Shown here piece after piece: positions 40,632 through 56,806 of a stretch of 64,000 bases of DNA (within the stretch, counting starts at the first letter, position 1; every line of letters starts with the position of its first letter). Source of the DNA: an uncultured Pseudocitrobacter sp. GTDB taxonomy: Bacteria; Pseudomonadota; Gammaproteobacteria; Enterobacterales; Enterobacteriaceae. The stretch lies in contig CAJYVI010000070.1 of assembly GCA_913778145.1 (NCBI GenBank), forward strand, positions 62,001-126,000. The letters run 5' to 3'. The notes under the pieces were generated by a model that did not search any database, was not told the DNA's origin, and saw only the letters and a list, made by a program, of their open reading frames with translations. The position numbers and the translations under genes are program-made.

Positions 40632-43073
40632 TTACTCCGCCACTTTCTTCTTCGCTGCGCGTTTTGCTTTAGTCGCAGCGGCGATTTTTTGCGTTTTCGC
40701 CGATGGCTTCTTCGCTTTTCTCGCCTCTTTCTTCGCCGCTTTCGGCTTCTGTTTCTTCTCGCCACGGAACGCGCTGTCTGGCTCGAAATTCACTTTCTTG
40801 CCGACCTGACGGCGTTTACCGCCGCTTTTGCTCGCGCTGCCTTTCTTCGCCTTTTCGCGTTCGGTTTTGCCGACATTGCGCGGCGCACGTTCGCTGGAAA
40901 TCAACGAGAAGTCAATTTTACGCTCGTCCATATTGACCGCTTCCACGCGAACTTCTACACGGTCGCCCAGACGATAGGTCTGCCCACCGGATTCACCGAT
41001 CAAACGCTGACCAATCTGGTCGAAGCGATAGTAATCGTTATCCAGCGATGAAACGTGGACCAGGCCATCGATAAACAGCTCATCGAGACGGACGAAGAAG
41101 CCAAAGCCGGTCACGCTGGCAATCACGCCTTTGAAGACGTTGCCCACCTGATCCTGCATGAAGTCACACTTCAGCCAGTCAGCGACGTCACGCGTGGCTT
41201 CATCGGCACGACGTTCGGCCATGGAACAGTGCTGACCCAGTTGCAGCATCTCTTCCATCGAGTAGTGATAGCCACCGGTTTCCGTGGTGTTGCCTTTGTG
41301 GCCCTGCTCTTTCGCCAGCAGATACTTGATGGCGCGGTGCAGCGACAGGTCAGGATAACGACGAATCGGCGAGGTAAAGTGCGCGTACGACTGCAACGCC
41401 AGGCCGAAGTGGCCCCGGTTTTCCGGATCGTAAATCGCCTGTTTCATCGAACGCAGCAGCATGGTTTGCAGCATTTCGGCGTCAGGACGGTCGGCGACGG
41501 ATTCCAGCAGCTCGGCGTAATCACGCGGCTCCGGCTTGTTGCCGCCCGGCAGTTCCAGCCCCAGCTCCGACAGAACGGAACGGAATGCGGTAATCGCTTC
41601 CGTTGTTGGCTTATCGTGAATACGGAACAGCGCAGGTTCTTTCGCTTTCTCAACGAAACGCGCCGCCGAGATGTTTGCCAGAATCATGCACTCTTCAATC
41701 AGTTTGTGCGCATCGTTACGCTGCGTCTGCTCGATTCGTTCGATACGGCGTTCGGCATTGAAGATAAACTTCGCTTCTTCGCTTTCGAATGAGATACCAC
41801 CACGTTCGGCACGCGCCTGGTCCAGCACTTTATAGAGGTTATGCAGCTCTTCAATGTGCTTAACCAGCGGCGCATATTGCTCACGCAGATCCTGATCGCC
41901 CTGCAGCATGTGCCACACTTTGGTGTAGGTCAGACGCGCATGGGAGCTCATCACCGCTTCATAGAATTTATAACCCGTTAAGCGGCCTTTTGACGAGACG
42001 GTCATTTCGCAGACCATACACAGACGATCAACCTGCGGGTTCAGCGAGCACAGTCCGTTAGAGAGCACTTCCGGCAGCATCGGTACAACCTGCGACGGGA
42101 AGTAAACGGACGTACCACGGTTACGCGCTTCTTTGTCCAGCGGGGTTGGCGGGCGAACGTAATAGCTTACATCGGCAATCGCCACCCACAGACGCCAGCC
42201 GCCGCCGCGTTTTTTCTCGCAGTAAACCGCATCGTCAAAGTCGCGAGCGTCTTCGCCGTCGATGGTTACCAGCGGCAAATCGCGCAGATCCACACGGCCA
42301 ATTTTCGCTTCTTCAGGCACCTGCTCTTTCAGCCCGGCAACCTGCGCTTCTACCGCTGGCGGCCAGACGTAAGGGATTTCATGCGTACGCAGCGCCATGT
42401 CAACGGCCATGCCGGTGCCCATGTTATCGCCAAGCACTTCGACAATTTTACCAATCGCTTTCGTGCGGCGGGTTGGGCGCTGGGTCAGTTCGACCACCAC
42501 CACAAAGCCCATACGCGCGCCCATCACCGCTTCTGGCGGGATGAGAATATCAAAGCTCAGGCGGCTGTCGTCCGGCACCACAAAACCGACGCCCGCATCG
42601 GTGAAGTAGCGACCAACGATTTGCCCGGTTCTCGGCTCAAGCACGCGCACAATACGCGCTTCGCGGCGGCCTTTGCGATCCGCGCCCAGCGGTTGCGCCA
42701 GCACCTGATCGCCATGCATGCAGACTTTCATCTGCTCGCTGGAGAGGTACAGGTCGTCTTTACGGCCTTCCACGCGCAGGAAGCCATAGCCATCGCGATG
42801 CCCGATAACCATGCCTTTCAGCAGGTCGAGGCGTTCCGGCAGCGCATAGCACTGGCGACGGGTGAAGACCAGTTGCCCATCACGCTCCATGGCGCGCAGG
42901 CGACGGCGAAGGGCTTCAATCTGCTCTTCGCCTTGAATGTTCAGTTCAACCGCCAGCTCTTCACGATTGGCAGGTTTTTCACGTTTTGTTAAATGATCGA
43001 GGATAAATTCCCGGCTCGGGATTGGATTGGCGTATTTTTCAGCTTCGCGGTCCAGGAAAGGGTCTTGTGACAT
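40632..43073 (-). CDS. rnr: Ribonuclease R
   Basis: Processive 3'-5' exoribonuclease that degrades structured RNA and takes part in rRNA quality control, trans-translation and cold adaptation. The 813-residue chain shows an N-terminal helix-turn-helix, cold-shock domains (about 80-230), the RNB catalytic domain with [14 protein letters not shown] (catalytic Asp cluster), an S1 domain ([30 protein letters not shown]) and a lysine-rich tail. The ATG at 43073 gives [14 protein letters not shown]. It follows nsrR by 38 bases. Confidence 0.97.
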   Translation of the reverse strand: MSQDPFLDREAEKYANPIPSREFILDHLTKREKPANREELAVELNIQGEEQIEALRRRLRAMERDGQLVFTRRQCYALPERLDLLKGMVIGHRDGYGFLRVEGRKDDLYLSSEQMKVCMHGDQVLAQPLGADRKGRREARIVRVLEPRTGQIVGRYFTDAGVGFVVPDDSRLSFDILIPPEAVMGARMGFVVVVELTQRPTRRTKAIGKIVEVLGDNMGTGMAVDMALRTHEIPYVWPPAVEAQVAGLKEQVPEEAKIGRVDLRDLPLVTIDGEDARDFDDAVYCEKKRGGGWRLWVAIADVSYYVRPPTPLDKEARNRGTSVYFPSQVVPMLPEVLSNGLCSLNPQVDRLCMVCEMTVSSKGRLTGYKFYEAVMSSHARLTYTKVWHMLQGDQDLREQYAPLVKHIEELHNLYKVLDQARAERGGISFESEEAKFIFNAERRIERIEQTQRNDAHKLIEECMILANISAARFVEKAKEPALFRIHDKPTTEAITAFRSVLSELGLELPGGNKPEPRDYAELLESVADRPDAEMLQTMLLRSMKQAIYDPENRGHFGLALQSYAHFTSPIRRYPDLSLHRAIKYLLAKEQGHKGNTTETGGYHYSMEEMLQLGQHCSMAERRADEATRDVADWLKCDFMQDQVGNVFKGVIASVTGFGFFVRLDELFIDGLVHVSSLDNDYYRFDQIGQRLIGESGGQTYRLGDRVEVRVEAVNMDERKIDFSLISSERAPRNVGKTEREKAKKGSASKSGGKRRQVGKKVNFEPDSAFRGEKKQKPKAAKKEARKAKKPSAKTQKIAAATKAKRAAKKKVAE

Positions 43074-43111
43074 ATCGGTTCCTCCGTTGTCATCTTTGGC
43101 AGAGATTTTCG

Positions 43112-43537
43112 TCACTCCACCATCAATAATTTATAAAGCGGTTGATTCTCTTCAACCAAATCGGCCAGTGTGTAGTTATCCAGTTCCTTGAGAAAACGTT
43201 GCACGGCTTGAGAAAGCGCCTGTTTTAATCGACAGGCCGGTGTGATGTGGCAGAACTCACTGCTGCAATTCACCAGCGAGAGAGGTTCCAGTTCGCGGAC
43301 AACGTCGCCTACGCGAATCGTCTCCGCCGGCTTGCCCAGCCGGATCCCGCCATTTTTCCCCCGCACTGCCGTCACGTAGCCCGCGCGGCTTAGCTGGTTG
43401 ATGATTTTCACCATATGGTTACGTGACACGCCGTAGACCTCTGTCACTTCAGAGATACTGGTCATCTTGCCATCTGGCAACGACGCCATATAAATCAGCG
43501 CGCGTAATCCATAATCGGTAAAGCTTGTTAACTGCAC
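43112..43537 (-). CDS. nsrR: NsrR, nitric-oxide-sensing Rrf2-family repressor
   Basis: A 141-residue iron-sulfur repressor of the nitrosative-stress regulon. The winged helix-turn-helix ([43 protein letters not shown], residues 26-68) is followed by the cluster cysteines Cys91, Cys96 and Cys102. NO reacts with the cluster and releases the DNA. A canonical NsrR box in this window lies before ytfE. It is the first gene of nsrR-rnr-rlmB, downstream of purA. Confidence 0.97.
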   Translation of the reverse strand: MQLTSFTDYGLRALIYMASLPDGKMTSISEVTEVYGVSRNHMVKIINQLSRAGYVTAVRGKNGGIRLGKPAETIRVGDVVRELEPLSLVNCSSEFCHITPACRLKQALSQAVQRFLKELDNYTLADLVEENQPLYKLLMVE

Positions 43538-43667
43538 ATCAACCTCAGGGGAACAGGAACTCGGGAAGAATAATGTCGGATATTTATATTGATGATAAAC
43601 CAGCCACCAGCCAGGTCGCTAATTTTTTCGGTGCGGGAAGGAAAAAAGCGCGGATCTTGCAAGATAG

Positions 43668-43704
43668 TAAGCCGGATACAGCGCAAAGCGCGTTACCCGG
43701 CTTA
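43668..43704. other. Hairpin in the nsrR/purA intergenic region
   Basis: TAAGCCGG (43668-43675) and CCGGCTTA (43697-43704) form an 8-bp stem with an inner GCGC-AAA-GCGC. It lies 39 bases past the purA stop. No T-tract follows, so it is more a REP-like or processing structure than a clear terminator. The 205-base gap must also hold the nsrR promoter. Confidence 0.5.
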
Positions 43705-43742
43705 TAAACCCGGCGACTCTCGTTGCCAGGTATTTCCATCAA

Positions 43743-45044
<1,302 letters not shown>

Positions 45045-45047
45045 TCA

Positions 45048-45063
45048 AAATCACCGTTTGCTT
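45048..45063 (-). promoter_or_regulatory. Candidate PurR operator before purA
   Basis: On the minus strand AAGCAAACGGTGATTT resembles the PurR consensus ACGCAAACGTTTNCGT in its left half (GCAAACG). It overlaps the leader directly before the purA start. A TAGAAT hexamer (45072-45077) just upstream could be the -10. E. coli purA is PurR-regulated. Confidence 0.6.
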
Positions 45064-45143
45064 AAAAATGGATTCTACCATCGCTTTTTCAGATATACAG
45101 CACTTTTTATATTCGAAATCATGCTGAAAAGGCCGTTTTTTGT

Positions 45144-45341
45144 TCAGCTAATCGTTTTCGTCAACATGTAGTAGATCACAATGCCCGCAACCACAAGTCC
45201 ACCGCCAAATCGGCGCAACATCGTATCGGGCAATTGGGTCATCGTAGCGATCATTTTGCGCCAGGCCTTCGGATAAAGCATCGGGCCCAGCCCTTCCAGC
45301 ACCAAAACTAACGCCAGCGCTAACCAGATTGTGGAGTTCAT
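45144..45341 (-). CDS. yjeT: YjeT, DUF2065 small inner-membrane protein
   Basis: A 65-residue protein with two predicted membrane segments (IWLALALVLVLEGLGPML and GLVVAGIVIYYML) joined by a basic loop. Function is not established. It always follows hflKC in enterobacteria and sits between hflC (75 bases, with a hairpin between) and purA here. Confidence 0.92.
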   Translation of the reverse strand: MNSTIWLALALVLVLEGLGPMLYPKAWRKMIATMTQLPDTMLRRFGGGLVVAGIVIYYMLTKTIS

Positions 45342-45352
45342 TGTTCGTCCTT

Positions 45353-45391
45353 ATAAAAGAAAACCACCGGCATCCGAAGATGCGGTGGTTT
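45353..45391 (-). terminator. Terminator-like hairpin between hflC and yjeT
   Basis: AAACCACC-G-GCATC-CGAA-GATGC-GGTGGTTT (45361-45391) is a 13-bp hairpin with one bulge, followed on the minus strand by TTTTCTTTT. It should end most hflX-hflK-hflC transcripts, leaving yjeT at a lower level or with its own promoter. Confidence 0.82.
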
Positions 45392-45415
45392 TTAAGCACT
45401 AACGCTGTGGGGCGA

Positions 45416-46420
45416 TTAACGCGCCGTCGCGTTCGGCGTTTTCATGTAGCGGAAGAAATCGCTGTCCGGGCTCAGAACCATCACGTCCTGGTTGCTCTGG
45501 AAGCTGCTTTCATAGGCACGCAGACTACGGATAAAGGCATAGAAGTCCGGATCCTGACTGAATGCATCGGCAAACAGTTTAGCCGCTTCGGCATCGCCTT
45601 CACCGCGCAGGATACGGCCCTGACGCTCAGCCTCTGCCAGCGTTTTGGTGACTTCATAGTCAGCCGCTGCGCGCAGCTTTTCAGCCTCTTCCTGACCTTG
45701 TGAACGGTGGCGACGAGCAACCGCTTCACGCTCGGCGCGCATACGGTTATAAATCGCTTCGGACACTTCGGTCGGCAGGTTGATCTGCTTGATACGCACA
45801 TCGACCACTTCAATACCCAACGCCGCCATACTGTTCGGGTTGATGACCGGCACTTTACCGTTGGTTTCAGCGGTCACGCGCTCAGCGGCTTCGGCAATCG
45901 CGTTATCCGCGGCTGGCGTTTCCACTTCGTCTTCGGTACCCGCAGAACCGGAGTTCAGCGCATCACGCACTTCCAGGGTCAGACGACCACGGGAGTCGGT
46001 GACGATGTCTTTCACATCCAGACGACCAATTTCAGAACGCAGACGGTCAGAGAACTTACGTTTCAGCAGCACTTCTGCCTGAGAAACGTCACCACCGCCT
46101 GTTGCCAGGAAGTAGCGGCTGAAATCGCTGATGCGCCATTTGATATAGGAATCAACGATCAGGTCTTTTTTCTCTTTGGTTACAAAGCGATCGGCCTGGT
46201 TGTCCATGGTCTGAATACGCGCATCCAGCATTTTAACCGACTGAATGAACGGAACTTTAAAGTGCAGCCCCGGCTCATAAATCAACGGCTTTTTGTCGCT
46301 GTCGCGCACGACGCTGCTGAACTGGAACTTGATACCACGCTCACCTTCTTTTACCACAAAGATAGAGGTGTACAGCACTACCAGCACGATGATGATAATC
46401 GCGATAACTGACTTACGCAT
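45416..46420 (-). CDS. hflC: HflC, FtsH modulator
   Basis: SPFH/prohibitin-family protein of 334 residues. One N-terminal membrane anchor (VIAIIIIVLVVLYTSIFVV) leads into a periplasmic SPFH domain and a coiled-coil region rich in Glu/Ala/Arg (EREAVARRHRSQGQEEAEKLRAAADYEV). With HflK it forms a large cage around the FtsH protease and tempers degradation of membrane substrates. It starts 2 bases after hflK. Confidence 0.97.
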   Translation of the reverse strand: MRKSVIAIIIIVLVVLYTSIFVVKEGERGIKFQFSSVVRDSDKKPLIYEPGLHFKVPFIQSVKMLDARIQTMDNQADRFVTKEKKDLIVDSYIKWRISDFSRYFLATGGGDVSQAEVLLKRKFSDRLRSEIGRLDVKDIVTDSRGRLTLEVRDALNSGSAGTEDEVETPAADNAIAEAAERVTAETNGKVPVINPNSMAALGIEVVDVRIKQINLPTEVSEAIYNRMRAEREAVARRHRSQGQEEAEKLRAAADYEVTKTLAEAERQGRILRGEGDAEAAKLFADAFSQDPDFYAFIRSLRAYESSFQSNQDVMVLSPDSDFFRYMKTPNATAR

Positions 46421-46422
46421 CG

Positions 46423-47682
46423 TTATTCCCCCTGACGCTGGTAGTCGTTACGCTGCGCGTTAGCGCGGCGTTGGTCCATAATGTCGCCCTGACTGGTGGA
46501 CGATGAGTTGCTCGCTCCGCTGTTGCTGGAGGAAGACGCCGGCGGCAGACGCAGCAGGTTGTTGGCCCCGCTGTTATCGTTCTTTGCACCGGAAGTATTC
46601 CCGCCTTTCAGCATCTGGTCGAGCGGCAGAACCATCAGGTTGCCACCTTTGTTATCGTTAACCAGTACTTTACGCGTATGGCTCAGGACTTTTTCCATGG
46701 TCTCGATGTAGAGACGCTCACGGGTGATCTGCGGCGCTGCTTTATACTCCGGCAGGATCTTGGCAAAGCGTGCCACTTCACCCTGCGCTTCCAGAACGGT
46801 TTGCGTCTTATAGGCGCGCGCCTCTTCCAGAATACGTTGCGCCTGACCGTTCGCACGCGGCTGTACTTCGTTGGTGTACGCTTCCGCTTCACGAATGTAT
46901 TGCTGCTCGTTTTCACGCGCGGCAATCGCATCATCGAAGGAAGACTTCACTTCTTCCGGCGGACGAGCAGCCTGGAAGTTGACGTCCAGCAGGGTGATAC
47001 CCATGTTGTACGGACGAATGGTTTCTTCCAGCTCGCGCTGGGTGTCGCTACGAATAACGGTACGACCTTCCGTCAGGATGCGGTCCATGGTGTATTTACC
47101 GATGACACCACGCAGGGCGCTGTCGGTCGCCTGACGCAGACTGTCGTCGGCGCTGGTGACGCTGAACAGATAGCGCTGCGGATCGGTCACGCGGTACTGC
47201 ACGTTCATCTCAACGCGCACTACGTTTTCGTCAGAGGTCAGCATCACGCCGGAAGCGGCCAGTTCACGCACGGCCTCCACGTTCACCGGCGTCACTTCGT
47301 CGATAAAGGTCGGTTTCCAGTTCAGGCCCGGCTCAACCAGATGGCTGAACTTACCAAAACGCGTAACCACGCCACGTTCGGCTTCTTTAATGGTATAGAA
47401 TCCGCTGGCTGCCCAGATAATGACGACGGCTGCCGCCGCGATACCGACGATGCGACCGCCCATTGGCGCACGAGGCCCCTGGGTTGAACCGCCGCCAGAA
47501 CCGCTCTTACCGCCGCCGAGACCACCGAGCTTTTTGCTCAGCTTGCGGAAGATATCATCCAGATCGGGCGGCCCCTGTTCGCGACCACCTTTGTTTCCAT
47601 TTCCCTCAGAGTTGCCGCCAGGTTTGCTGCTTCCCCACGGGTCGCGGTCTTGTCCGTTATTACCGGGCTGATTCCACGCCAT
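46423..47682 (-). CDS. hflK: HflK, FtsH modulator
   Basis: A 419-residue partner of HflC. The cytoplasmic glycine/asparagine-rich N-terminus (about residues 1-78) is followed by one membrane segment (IVGIAAAAVVIIWAASGFYTI), the SPFH domain, a coiled coil (ENEQQYIREAEAYTNEVQPRANGQAQRILEEA) and a low-complexity serine/asparagine tail (SSSSNSGASNSSSTSQ). It acts in the HflKC-FtsH membrane complex. Confidence 0.97.
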   Translation of the reverse strand: MAWNQPGNNGQDRDPWGSSKPGGNSEGNGNKGGREQGPPDLDDIFRKLSKKLGGLGGGKSGSGGGSTQGPRAPMGGRIVGIAAAAVVIIWAASGFYTIKEAERGVVTRFGKFSHLVEPGLNWKPTFIDEVTPVNVEAVRELAASGVMLTSDENVVRVEMNVQYRVTDPQRYLFSVTSADDSLRQATDSALRGVIGKYTMDRILTEGRTVIRSDTQRELEETIRPYNMGITLLDVNFQAARPPEEVKSSFDDAIAARENEQQYIREAEAYTNEVQPRANGQAQRILEEARAYKTQTVLEAQGEVARFAKILPEYKAAPQITRERLYIETMEKVLSHTRKVLVNDNKGGNLMVLPLDQMLKGGNTSGAKNDNSGANNLLRLPPASSSSNSGASNSSSTSQGDIMDQRRANAQRNDYQRQGE

Positions 47683-47775
47683 GTATGTGCTCCATATTTG
47701 TTATGCGGTGATCCCCAATGTCTTGCGACGGCAGGGGACAGGCGAAATGACTCCATGCTCCAGGCAAGCTGCCGG

Positions 47776-49056
<1,281 letters not shown>

Positions 49057-49080
49057 GCGTAAATCCTCATAAAATACCAG

Positions 49081-49108
49081 CGGGGAACCGGGTAAACCAG
49101 GCTCCCCG
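49081..49108 (-). terminator. Partial terminator between hfq and hflX
   Basis: CGGGGA/TCCCCG with further inner pairing forms a hairpin 20 bases past the hfq stop; the following minus-strand tail is only moderately T-rich (ATTTTAT). Read-through into hflX is expected, consistent with the known superoperon. Confidence 0.55.
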
Positions 49109-49127
49109 ACCGGGAAACAGCGTTAAC

Positions 49128-49451
<324 letters not shown>

Positions 49452-49523
49452 TTATATGCTTATTTGTACTTAGAACCCACAGGTCCTTAAAATTGCGCAC
49501 GAATACGGTTCAATTGTACACAT

Positions 49524-50474
49524 TCAGTCTACACAATCACCAACTACCTGTATTACTTCGTTGAACGCCTGTTCAGGTTGTTCGCTATCTAACCAGTGAA
49601 CCCCATCCCAACCGCGCAACCAGGTCACCTGGCGCTTGGCTAACTGTCTCGTGGCGCAAACTCCTCGATAAACCATTTCATCGTACGAGATTTCGCCTTC
49701 GAGGTATGACCACATCTGGCGATATCCAACACAACGAATGGAAGGCATATCCGTATGCAAATCTCCACGGGCAAAAAGCGCCCGCACTTCTGCTTCAAAA
49801 CCTGAAGCTAACATCTGATGAAAACGCTGCTCAATGCGCTGATGGAGCAGTTCACGGCTCGCCGGGGCGATGGCGAACTGATGCACCTTGTAGGGCAGAG
49901 CGTCTCCTGACGTTTGCGTCAGTTCCGTTAAAGTTTTACCCGAAATGAAAAAAACTTCCAGTGCCCGGGAAAGTCTTTGCGGATCATTTGGATGAATTCG
50001 CGCGGCGGCAACCGGGTCAATTGCCTTAAGTTGCTCATGCAGCGCTGCCCACCCCTGCTCTGCTGCCTGTTGCTCAATTCGCGCTCTGACCTCGGGATCT
50101 GCCGACGGTAACGGCGACAATCCTTCCAGCAACGCCTTGAAATACAACATCGTTCCGCCAACGAGAAGCGGGATACGCCCTGCAGCGGTAATCTCAGCCA
50201 TTTCGGCCAGCGCATCACGGCGGAAATCCGCGGCGGAGTACGCCTGTGCCGGGTCGAGAATGTCTAACAATCGGTGCGGCGCGGCTGATAATTCTTGCGC
50301 GTTCGGCTTGGCCGTCCCGATATCCATCCCTCGATAAATGAGGGCGGAATCAACACTAATCAACTCTACAGGTAAAACTTTACGTAATTCGATAGCCAAC
50401 GCCGTTTTACCGGAAGCGGTTGGCCCCATTAAAAAAATTGCCTTTGGCAGGCGAGTCTCGGTCACGTCACTCAT
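49524..50474 (-). CDS. miaA: MiaA, tRNA dimethylallyltransferase
   Basis: Adds an isopentenyl group to A37 of tRNAs reading UNN codons. The 316-residue protein has the P-loop GPTASGKT at residues 17-24, the [16 protein letters not shown] substrate loop, and [14 protein letters not shown] and [15 protein letters not shown] near the end. Its start overlaps the end of mutL by 8 bases. Confidence 0.98.
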   Translation of the reverse strand: MSDVTETRLPKAIFLMGPTASGKTALAIELRKVLPVELISVDSALIYRGMDIGTAKPNAQELSAAPHRLLDILDPAQAYSAADFRRDALAEMAEITAAGRIPLLVGGTMLYFKALLEGLSPLPSADPEVRARIEQQAAEQGWAALHEQLKAIDPVAAARIHPNDPQRLSRALEVFFISGKTLTELTQTSGDALPYKVHQFAIAPASRELLHQRIEQRFHQMLASGFEAEVRALFARGDLHTDMPSIRCVGYRQMWSYLEGEISYDEMVYRGVCATRQLAKRQVTWLRGWDGVHWLDSEQPEQAFNEVIQVVGDCVD

Positions 50475-52317
50475 TTCTCAGGGCGTTCATCGCAGAATCT
50501 AAATCAACAGGTTGTAACAGACCACCTGGAGGTGCTTTGACCAGCTGAGGGCAGAGTCGTTCAACATCCGCCAGCATCGCGATAGCCTGAGACATGTTCC
50601 ATTGAACATGCTCGCTCGCCAGGTTACGGGCCAGCCACTGGGCAATATCACCCGCCTCAACCTGACTTTGTTGCACCAGATAGCCTATCAGTTCAGGAAT
50701 CAAGTTTTGTAAATTTTGTTGGCGTAAGGGTAAAGGCACCGCGCGAACGGTCACGTGCTGACCTTCTGCCAGAATATCAATGCCTAACGAGGCGAGTTGC
50801 GGCTGCGCCGATTGCAACGCCTGGCTTTCAACGTCGCTCGCTTTCAAACGTAACGGAATCAACAGCGGCTGTGCGCAAATCGGCGTTTCGCCGGGTGTCA
50901 ACTGCGCCAGACGCAGCCAGCGTTCCGCCACAGGCAGCGCCAGCAGGCTGAGTTTACCGCCGCGTTCCAGCAGCGCATAGCAAGGCGGCACAATGGTTAA
51001 GACACGGCCAAAGCTCTGGCTATGTCCGGAAAGAGACTCCGGTGTCGGCAGCTGCGGTTTCTCCGGCGTTTTCGGCGTATCGAGCAACTGGCGATAGAGC
51101 GCGCCCTGCTGCTTTTGGTATCCCGGCTGCGCATTCGGCCAGCTTGCGCTGCCGCGCGTGCTTACGCCCGAAGACGGGGCGTTAAAACGCGGAGCGTCAG
51201 GCTCGCGCGCAACAGCAGGTTCAGCGAATTGATTGCGCCCCGCCGCCGCACGGTTTTCCGCAATGGGACGCGGCGCAAGTTCGTCGTCATCGTCATCCTG
51301 CGCCAGCGGCACTTCCAGTTGCTGCTGCAACACGCTCAGCACGCCCTGATAGATAAAGTCATGCACCAGCCGCGATTGGTGGAATCGCACTTCATGCTTC
51401 GCCGGATGCACGTTGACATCCACCTGATGCGGGTCGATTTCCAGATAAAGCACAAACGCCGGTTGCTGATCGGCGCCCAGTTTATCTTCGCAAGCCTGGC
51501 GAATCGCGTGGTTAATCAGGCGGTCGCGCATCATGCGGCCATTCACGTAGCAGTACTGAATTTCGGCTAACGCTGGCGTCGTATGGTTCGGGTCCGCAAC
51601 CCAGCCGTGCAGGGTTAAATCGCCGTGCTGCCACTCAATTGCCAGCGCATGTTCAAGAAATGCAGTGCCGCAAATCGCGCCCAACCGACGCTCACGCGGC
51701 GCGCCCTGCGTAACCGCGCGATACTGACGGATCATCTTACCGTTGTGATTGAGGGTGATAGCCACGTCAAAACGCGCCAGCGCGATGCGTCGGATAATCT
51801 CATCAATATGATTAAATTCGGTTTTTTCGGTGCGCATAAACTTGCGCCGCGCCGGCGTGTTGTAGAAGAGATCCAGCACTTCCAGCGTGGTGCCAACCGG
51901 ATGCGCGGCGGGTTTTACCGTCACGTCCTGGTCGCGCCCTTCCGCGTAGGCCTGCCAGGCTTCCGGCTGTTCCGCCGTGCGGGAGGTGAGCGTTAAACGA
52001 GCGACAGAGCTGATACTTGCCAGCGCTTCGCCGCGAAAGCCGAGGCTGATGATGGCTTCAAGATCGTCGAGCGAGGCAATTTTACTGGTGGCGTGACGGG
52101 CCAGCGCCAGCGCCAGCTCGTCCTTTTTGATACCGCAGCCGTTATCGCGAATGCGGATAAGCTTGGCGCCGCCGCGTTCGATATCAATATCGATGCGGGT
52201 TGCGCCCGCATCGAGGCTGTTTTCCACCAGCTCTTTCACCACCGACGCAGGTCGCTCTACCACCTCGCCAGCGGCAATCTGGTTCGCAAGCTGTGGCGGC
52301 AGAACCTGAATCGGCAT
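50467..52317 (-). CDS. mutL: MutL, DNA mismatch-repair ATPase
   Basis: Links MutS mismatch recognition to MutH nicking and UvrD unwinding. At 616 residues it is E. coli-like. The N-terminal GHKL ATPase shows [24 protein letters not shown] and GFRGEAL. A proline-rich linker (about 335-430) precedes the dimerisation domain. No endonuclease motif DQHAAHERI-like metal site is expected or seen. It lies 9 bases after amiB. Confidence 0.98.
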   Translation of the reverse strand: MPIQVLPPQLANQIAAGEVVERPASVVKELVENSLDAGATRIDIDIERGGAKLIRIRDNGCGIKKDELALALARHATSKIASLDDLEAIISLGFRGEALASISSVARLTLTSRTAEQPEAWQAYAEGRDQDVTVKPAAHPVGTTLEVLDLFYNTPARRKFMRTEKTEFNHIDEIIRRIALARFDVAITLNHNGKMIRQYRAVTQGAPRERRLGAICGTAFLEHALAIEWQHGDLTLHGWVADPNHTTPALAEIQYCYVNGRMMRDRLINHAIRQACEDKLGADQQPAFVLYLEIDPHQVDVNVHPAKHEVRFHQSRLVHDFIYQGVLSVLQQQLEVPLAQDDDDDELAPRPIAENRAAAGRNQFAEPAVAREPDAPRFNAPSSGVSTRGSASWPNAQPGYQKQQGALYRQLLDTPKTPEKPQLPTPESLSGHSQSFGRVLTIVPPCYALLERGGKLSLLALPVAERWLRLAQLTPGETPICAQPLLIPLRLKASDVESQALQSAQPQLASLGIDILAEGQHVTVRAVPLPLRQQNLQNLIPELIGYLVQQSQVEAGDIAQWLARNLASEHVQWNMSQAIAMLADVERLCPQLVKAPPGGLLQPVDLDSAMNALRNE

Positions 52318-52326
52318 GAAGACTCC

Positions 52327-53670
52327 TTAGTTAATCAACGTTCCGGTTGATGCGTTGGCGCTGGCAGTCTGGGCCTGCTCTTCTCTCGGGCCAGATTGGA
52401 TCGGATGCGCCTGGAAGTAGTTACGCAACCCGTTGTAAATCGCTTCCGCCAGTTTCTGCTGGTAGTCGTCGCTGGCCAGCAGGCGCTCTTCCGATGTGTT
52501 ACTGATAAAGCCGGTTTCGACCAGAATCGACGGGATATCCGGCGAGCGCAGTACACCAAGGCTGGCATGTTCCGGGCGACGCTTGTGGATATTACCCACG
52601 CGTTGCAGCTGGCTTATCACATTGGTGGCGACGTCATAGCCTACGCGCTGAGAGTGACCGAACTGCAAATCCAGCACCGCCTGGCTCAGATACGGATCGG
52701 CCTGGCTGTTTGCCAGCACATCGCCCGCGCCGCCCAGCAGCTCAGATTGTTTCTCGTGCTGCTCCAGCCAGCCGGCCATTTCGCTATTGGCGCGACGGTT
52801 AGAGAGCACCCACACCGACGCGCCACTCGCGGAACGGCTTGGCGCGGCATCGGCGTGAATCGACACCAGGAAGTGCGCGTTTTGTTTACGCGCCACGTCT
52901 GAACGGCCCATCACCGAAATAAAGTAATCACCGTCGCGGGTCAGCACGCCTTTAAACATCGGGTCATCGTTGAGCAGCGTGCGCAACTTACGGGCAATGG
53001 AAATCGTCACGTTCTTCTCGCGCGTGCCGCCAGGACCGATAGCGCCTGGGTCCTGACCACCGTGACCGGCATCAATGGCGATAATCACTTTGTCGCCCGA
53101 AGCAACGCGTGTGCGGCTGGCCGGGCGTGAAATCGCCGTATCGGTGTTGGTCACCGCCGTGATGCGATCGTTTTGCGTTTTAAACGGATTACGCGCAGGC
53201 TCAACCGGACGCGGTGCAGGCGTCACTACCGGCGTTTCTACCTGTTTGACCACTACCGGCGCGGGAGGCGGCGGTGGAGGTGGAACGTCAGCATCGATGG
53301 TAAACACCACCATATAGCTCGCCCCGTTCTGCTTTTTCACCGCCTGGGTTTTACCCTTTTGCGTCAGATCGACTACCAGACGTAACGACTGGTCATCTTT
53401 AGGCGTGCCGGAGCGTATAGCTTTCACCAGGTTATTGCCGCTAAACCGCAGAGGCAGCCCCTGAATTACACCTGTCTGTTTGATATCCAGCGCCACGCTG
53501 CGCGGGCCATCCTGGGTAAATGCGTACTCAGGATCGCCCATAAAACTGAAGGTAATGCGCGCCTGCTGATCGCCATTTGAAACCTGAATATCGGATAATG
53601 TTGCCGCCGTTGCGCCGACGCTGAACAGCATCAGCGCCGCAGCCAGCCAACCTTTTGCGCGTAAAATCAT
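52327..53670 (-). CDS. amiB: AmiB, N-acetylmuramoyl-L-alanine amidase
   Basis: Periplasmic zinc amidase that splits septal peptidoglycan during cell separation, activated by EnvC. The ATG at 53670 gives a 447-residue protein with a clean signal peptide ([23 protein letters not shown]). An AMIN domain (about 25-130) is followed by a linker with seven prolines in a row and the Amidase_3 domain ([35 protein letters not shown]). A reading to 53718 would overlap tsaE and hide the signal peptide. Confidence 0.96.
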   Translation of the reverse strand: MILRAKGWLAAALMLFSVGATAATLSDIQVSNGDQQARITFSFMGDPEYAFTQDGPRSVALDIKQTGVIQGLPLRFSGNNLVKAIRSGTPKDDQSLRLVVDLTQKGKTQAVKKQNGASYMVVFTIDADVPPPPPPPAPVVVKQVETPVVTPAPRPVEPARNPFKTQNDRITAVTNTDTAISRPASRTRVASGDKVIIAIDAGHGGQDPGAIGPGGTREKNVTISIARKLRTLLNDDPMFKGVLTRDGDYFISVMGRSDVARKQNAHFLVSIHADAAPSRSASGASVWVLSNRRANSEMAGWLEQHEKQSELLGGAGDVLANSQADPYLSQAVLDLQFGHSQRVGYDVATNVISQLQRVGNIHKRRPEHASLGVLRSPDIPSILVETGFISNTSEERLLASDDYQQKLAEAIYNGLRNYFQAHPIQSGPREEQAQTASANASTGTLIN

Positions 53671-53686
53671 CCCGTGATCCCTAAAA

Positions 53687-55665
<1,979 letters not shown>

Positions 55666-55667
<2 letters not shown>

Positions 55668-56805
55668 GTCACAGCCCCTCGATCTCAATCAGTTAGCGCA
55701 ACAAATCAAACAATGGGGCACTGAACTGGGCTTTCAGCAGGTGGGTATCACCGATACCGATCTCAGCGCCTCCGAGCCCAAATTACAGGCATGGTTGGAC
55801 AAACAGTACCACGGCGAAATGGAGTGGATGGCGCGTCACGGTATGATGCGCGCGCGCCCTCACGAGCTTCAGCCCGGCACGTTGCGTGTCATTAGCGTGC
55901 GGATGAACTATCTGCCCGCCAATGCGGCCTTTGCCAGCACCCTGAAAAATCCCGATCTCGGTTATATCAGCCGCTACGCGCTCGGGCGCGATTATCATAA
56001 GCTGCTGCGTAATCGCCTTAAAAAATTGGGCGAGAGGATTCAGGAACAGTGCGTCTCGCTGAATTTTAGACCTTTTGTCGATTCCGCGCCCATCCTTGAG
56101 CGCCCATTAGCCGAAAAAGCCGGGATTGGCTGGACAGGTAAGCACTCACTTATCCTCAGCCGCGACGCCGGATCGTTCTTTTTCCTCGGCGAGTTACTGA
56201 TTGACCTGCCGCTACCCATCGATAAACCGGTTGCCGAAGAGTGTGGACGCTGCGTGGCCTGCATGACCATCTGCCCGACCGGCGCCATCGTTGAGCCTTA
56301 CACCGTCGATGCACGCCGCTGTATCTCCTATCTCACCATTGAGCTGGAAGGTGCCATTCCGGAAGAGTTTCGCCCGCTGATGGGTAACCGTATCTACGGC
56401 TGCGACGATTGCCAGTTGATTTGCCCGTGGAATCGTTTCTCGCAGTTGACAGACGAAGCAGACTTCAGCCCGCGTAAGGCGCTACACGCCCCGGAGCTGA
56501 TTGAACTCTTTGGCTGGGATGAAGCCTGGTTCCTGAAAGTCACTGAAGGTTCGCCGATTCGCCGCATTGGTCATCTGCGCTGGCTGCGTAATATCGCCGT
56601 TGCGCTGGGCAATGCGCCGTGGAGTGAAGCGGTTATTCAGGCCCTTGAGACGCGCCGAGGTGAGTACCCACTTCTTGATGAGCACATAGAATGGGCGATT
56701 GCGCAGCAAATTGAGAAGCGAAATGCCTGCGTAGTCGAGGTGCAATTGCCGAAGAAACAGCGCCTGGTGCGAGTGGTTGAGAAAGGATTACCGCGAGACG
56801 CATAA
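55666..56805 (+). CDS. queG: QueG, epoxyqueuosine reductase
   Basis: Cobalamin- and iron-sulfur-dependent enzyme for the last step of queuosine synthesis in tRNA. The 379-residue protein carries DYHKLLRNRLKKL, PILERPLAEKAGIGWTGKH and two ferredoxin-type clusters: CGRCVACMTICPTGAI and CDDCQLICPW with a preceding Cys in ARRCISY. The ATG at 55666 matches E. coli; an upstream in-frame start at 55561 would lie deep in nnr. An AT-rich terminator follows at 56881. Confidence 0.96.
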
Positions 56806-56806
56806 A

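Noticed and set aside
41055..41792. A 245-codon plus-strand open frame
   Set aside because: Antisense to rnr with no family resemblance.
43573..43707. A possible 44-residue peptide between purA and nsrR (starts [14 protein letters not shown])
   Set aside because: There is a weak ribosome-binding site, but the frame ends in a hairpin region and matches nothing known. It is opposite the nsrR promoter. Kept only as a note.
46678..47487. A 269-codon plus-strand open frame
   Set aside because: Antisense to hflK, with no recognisable domain.
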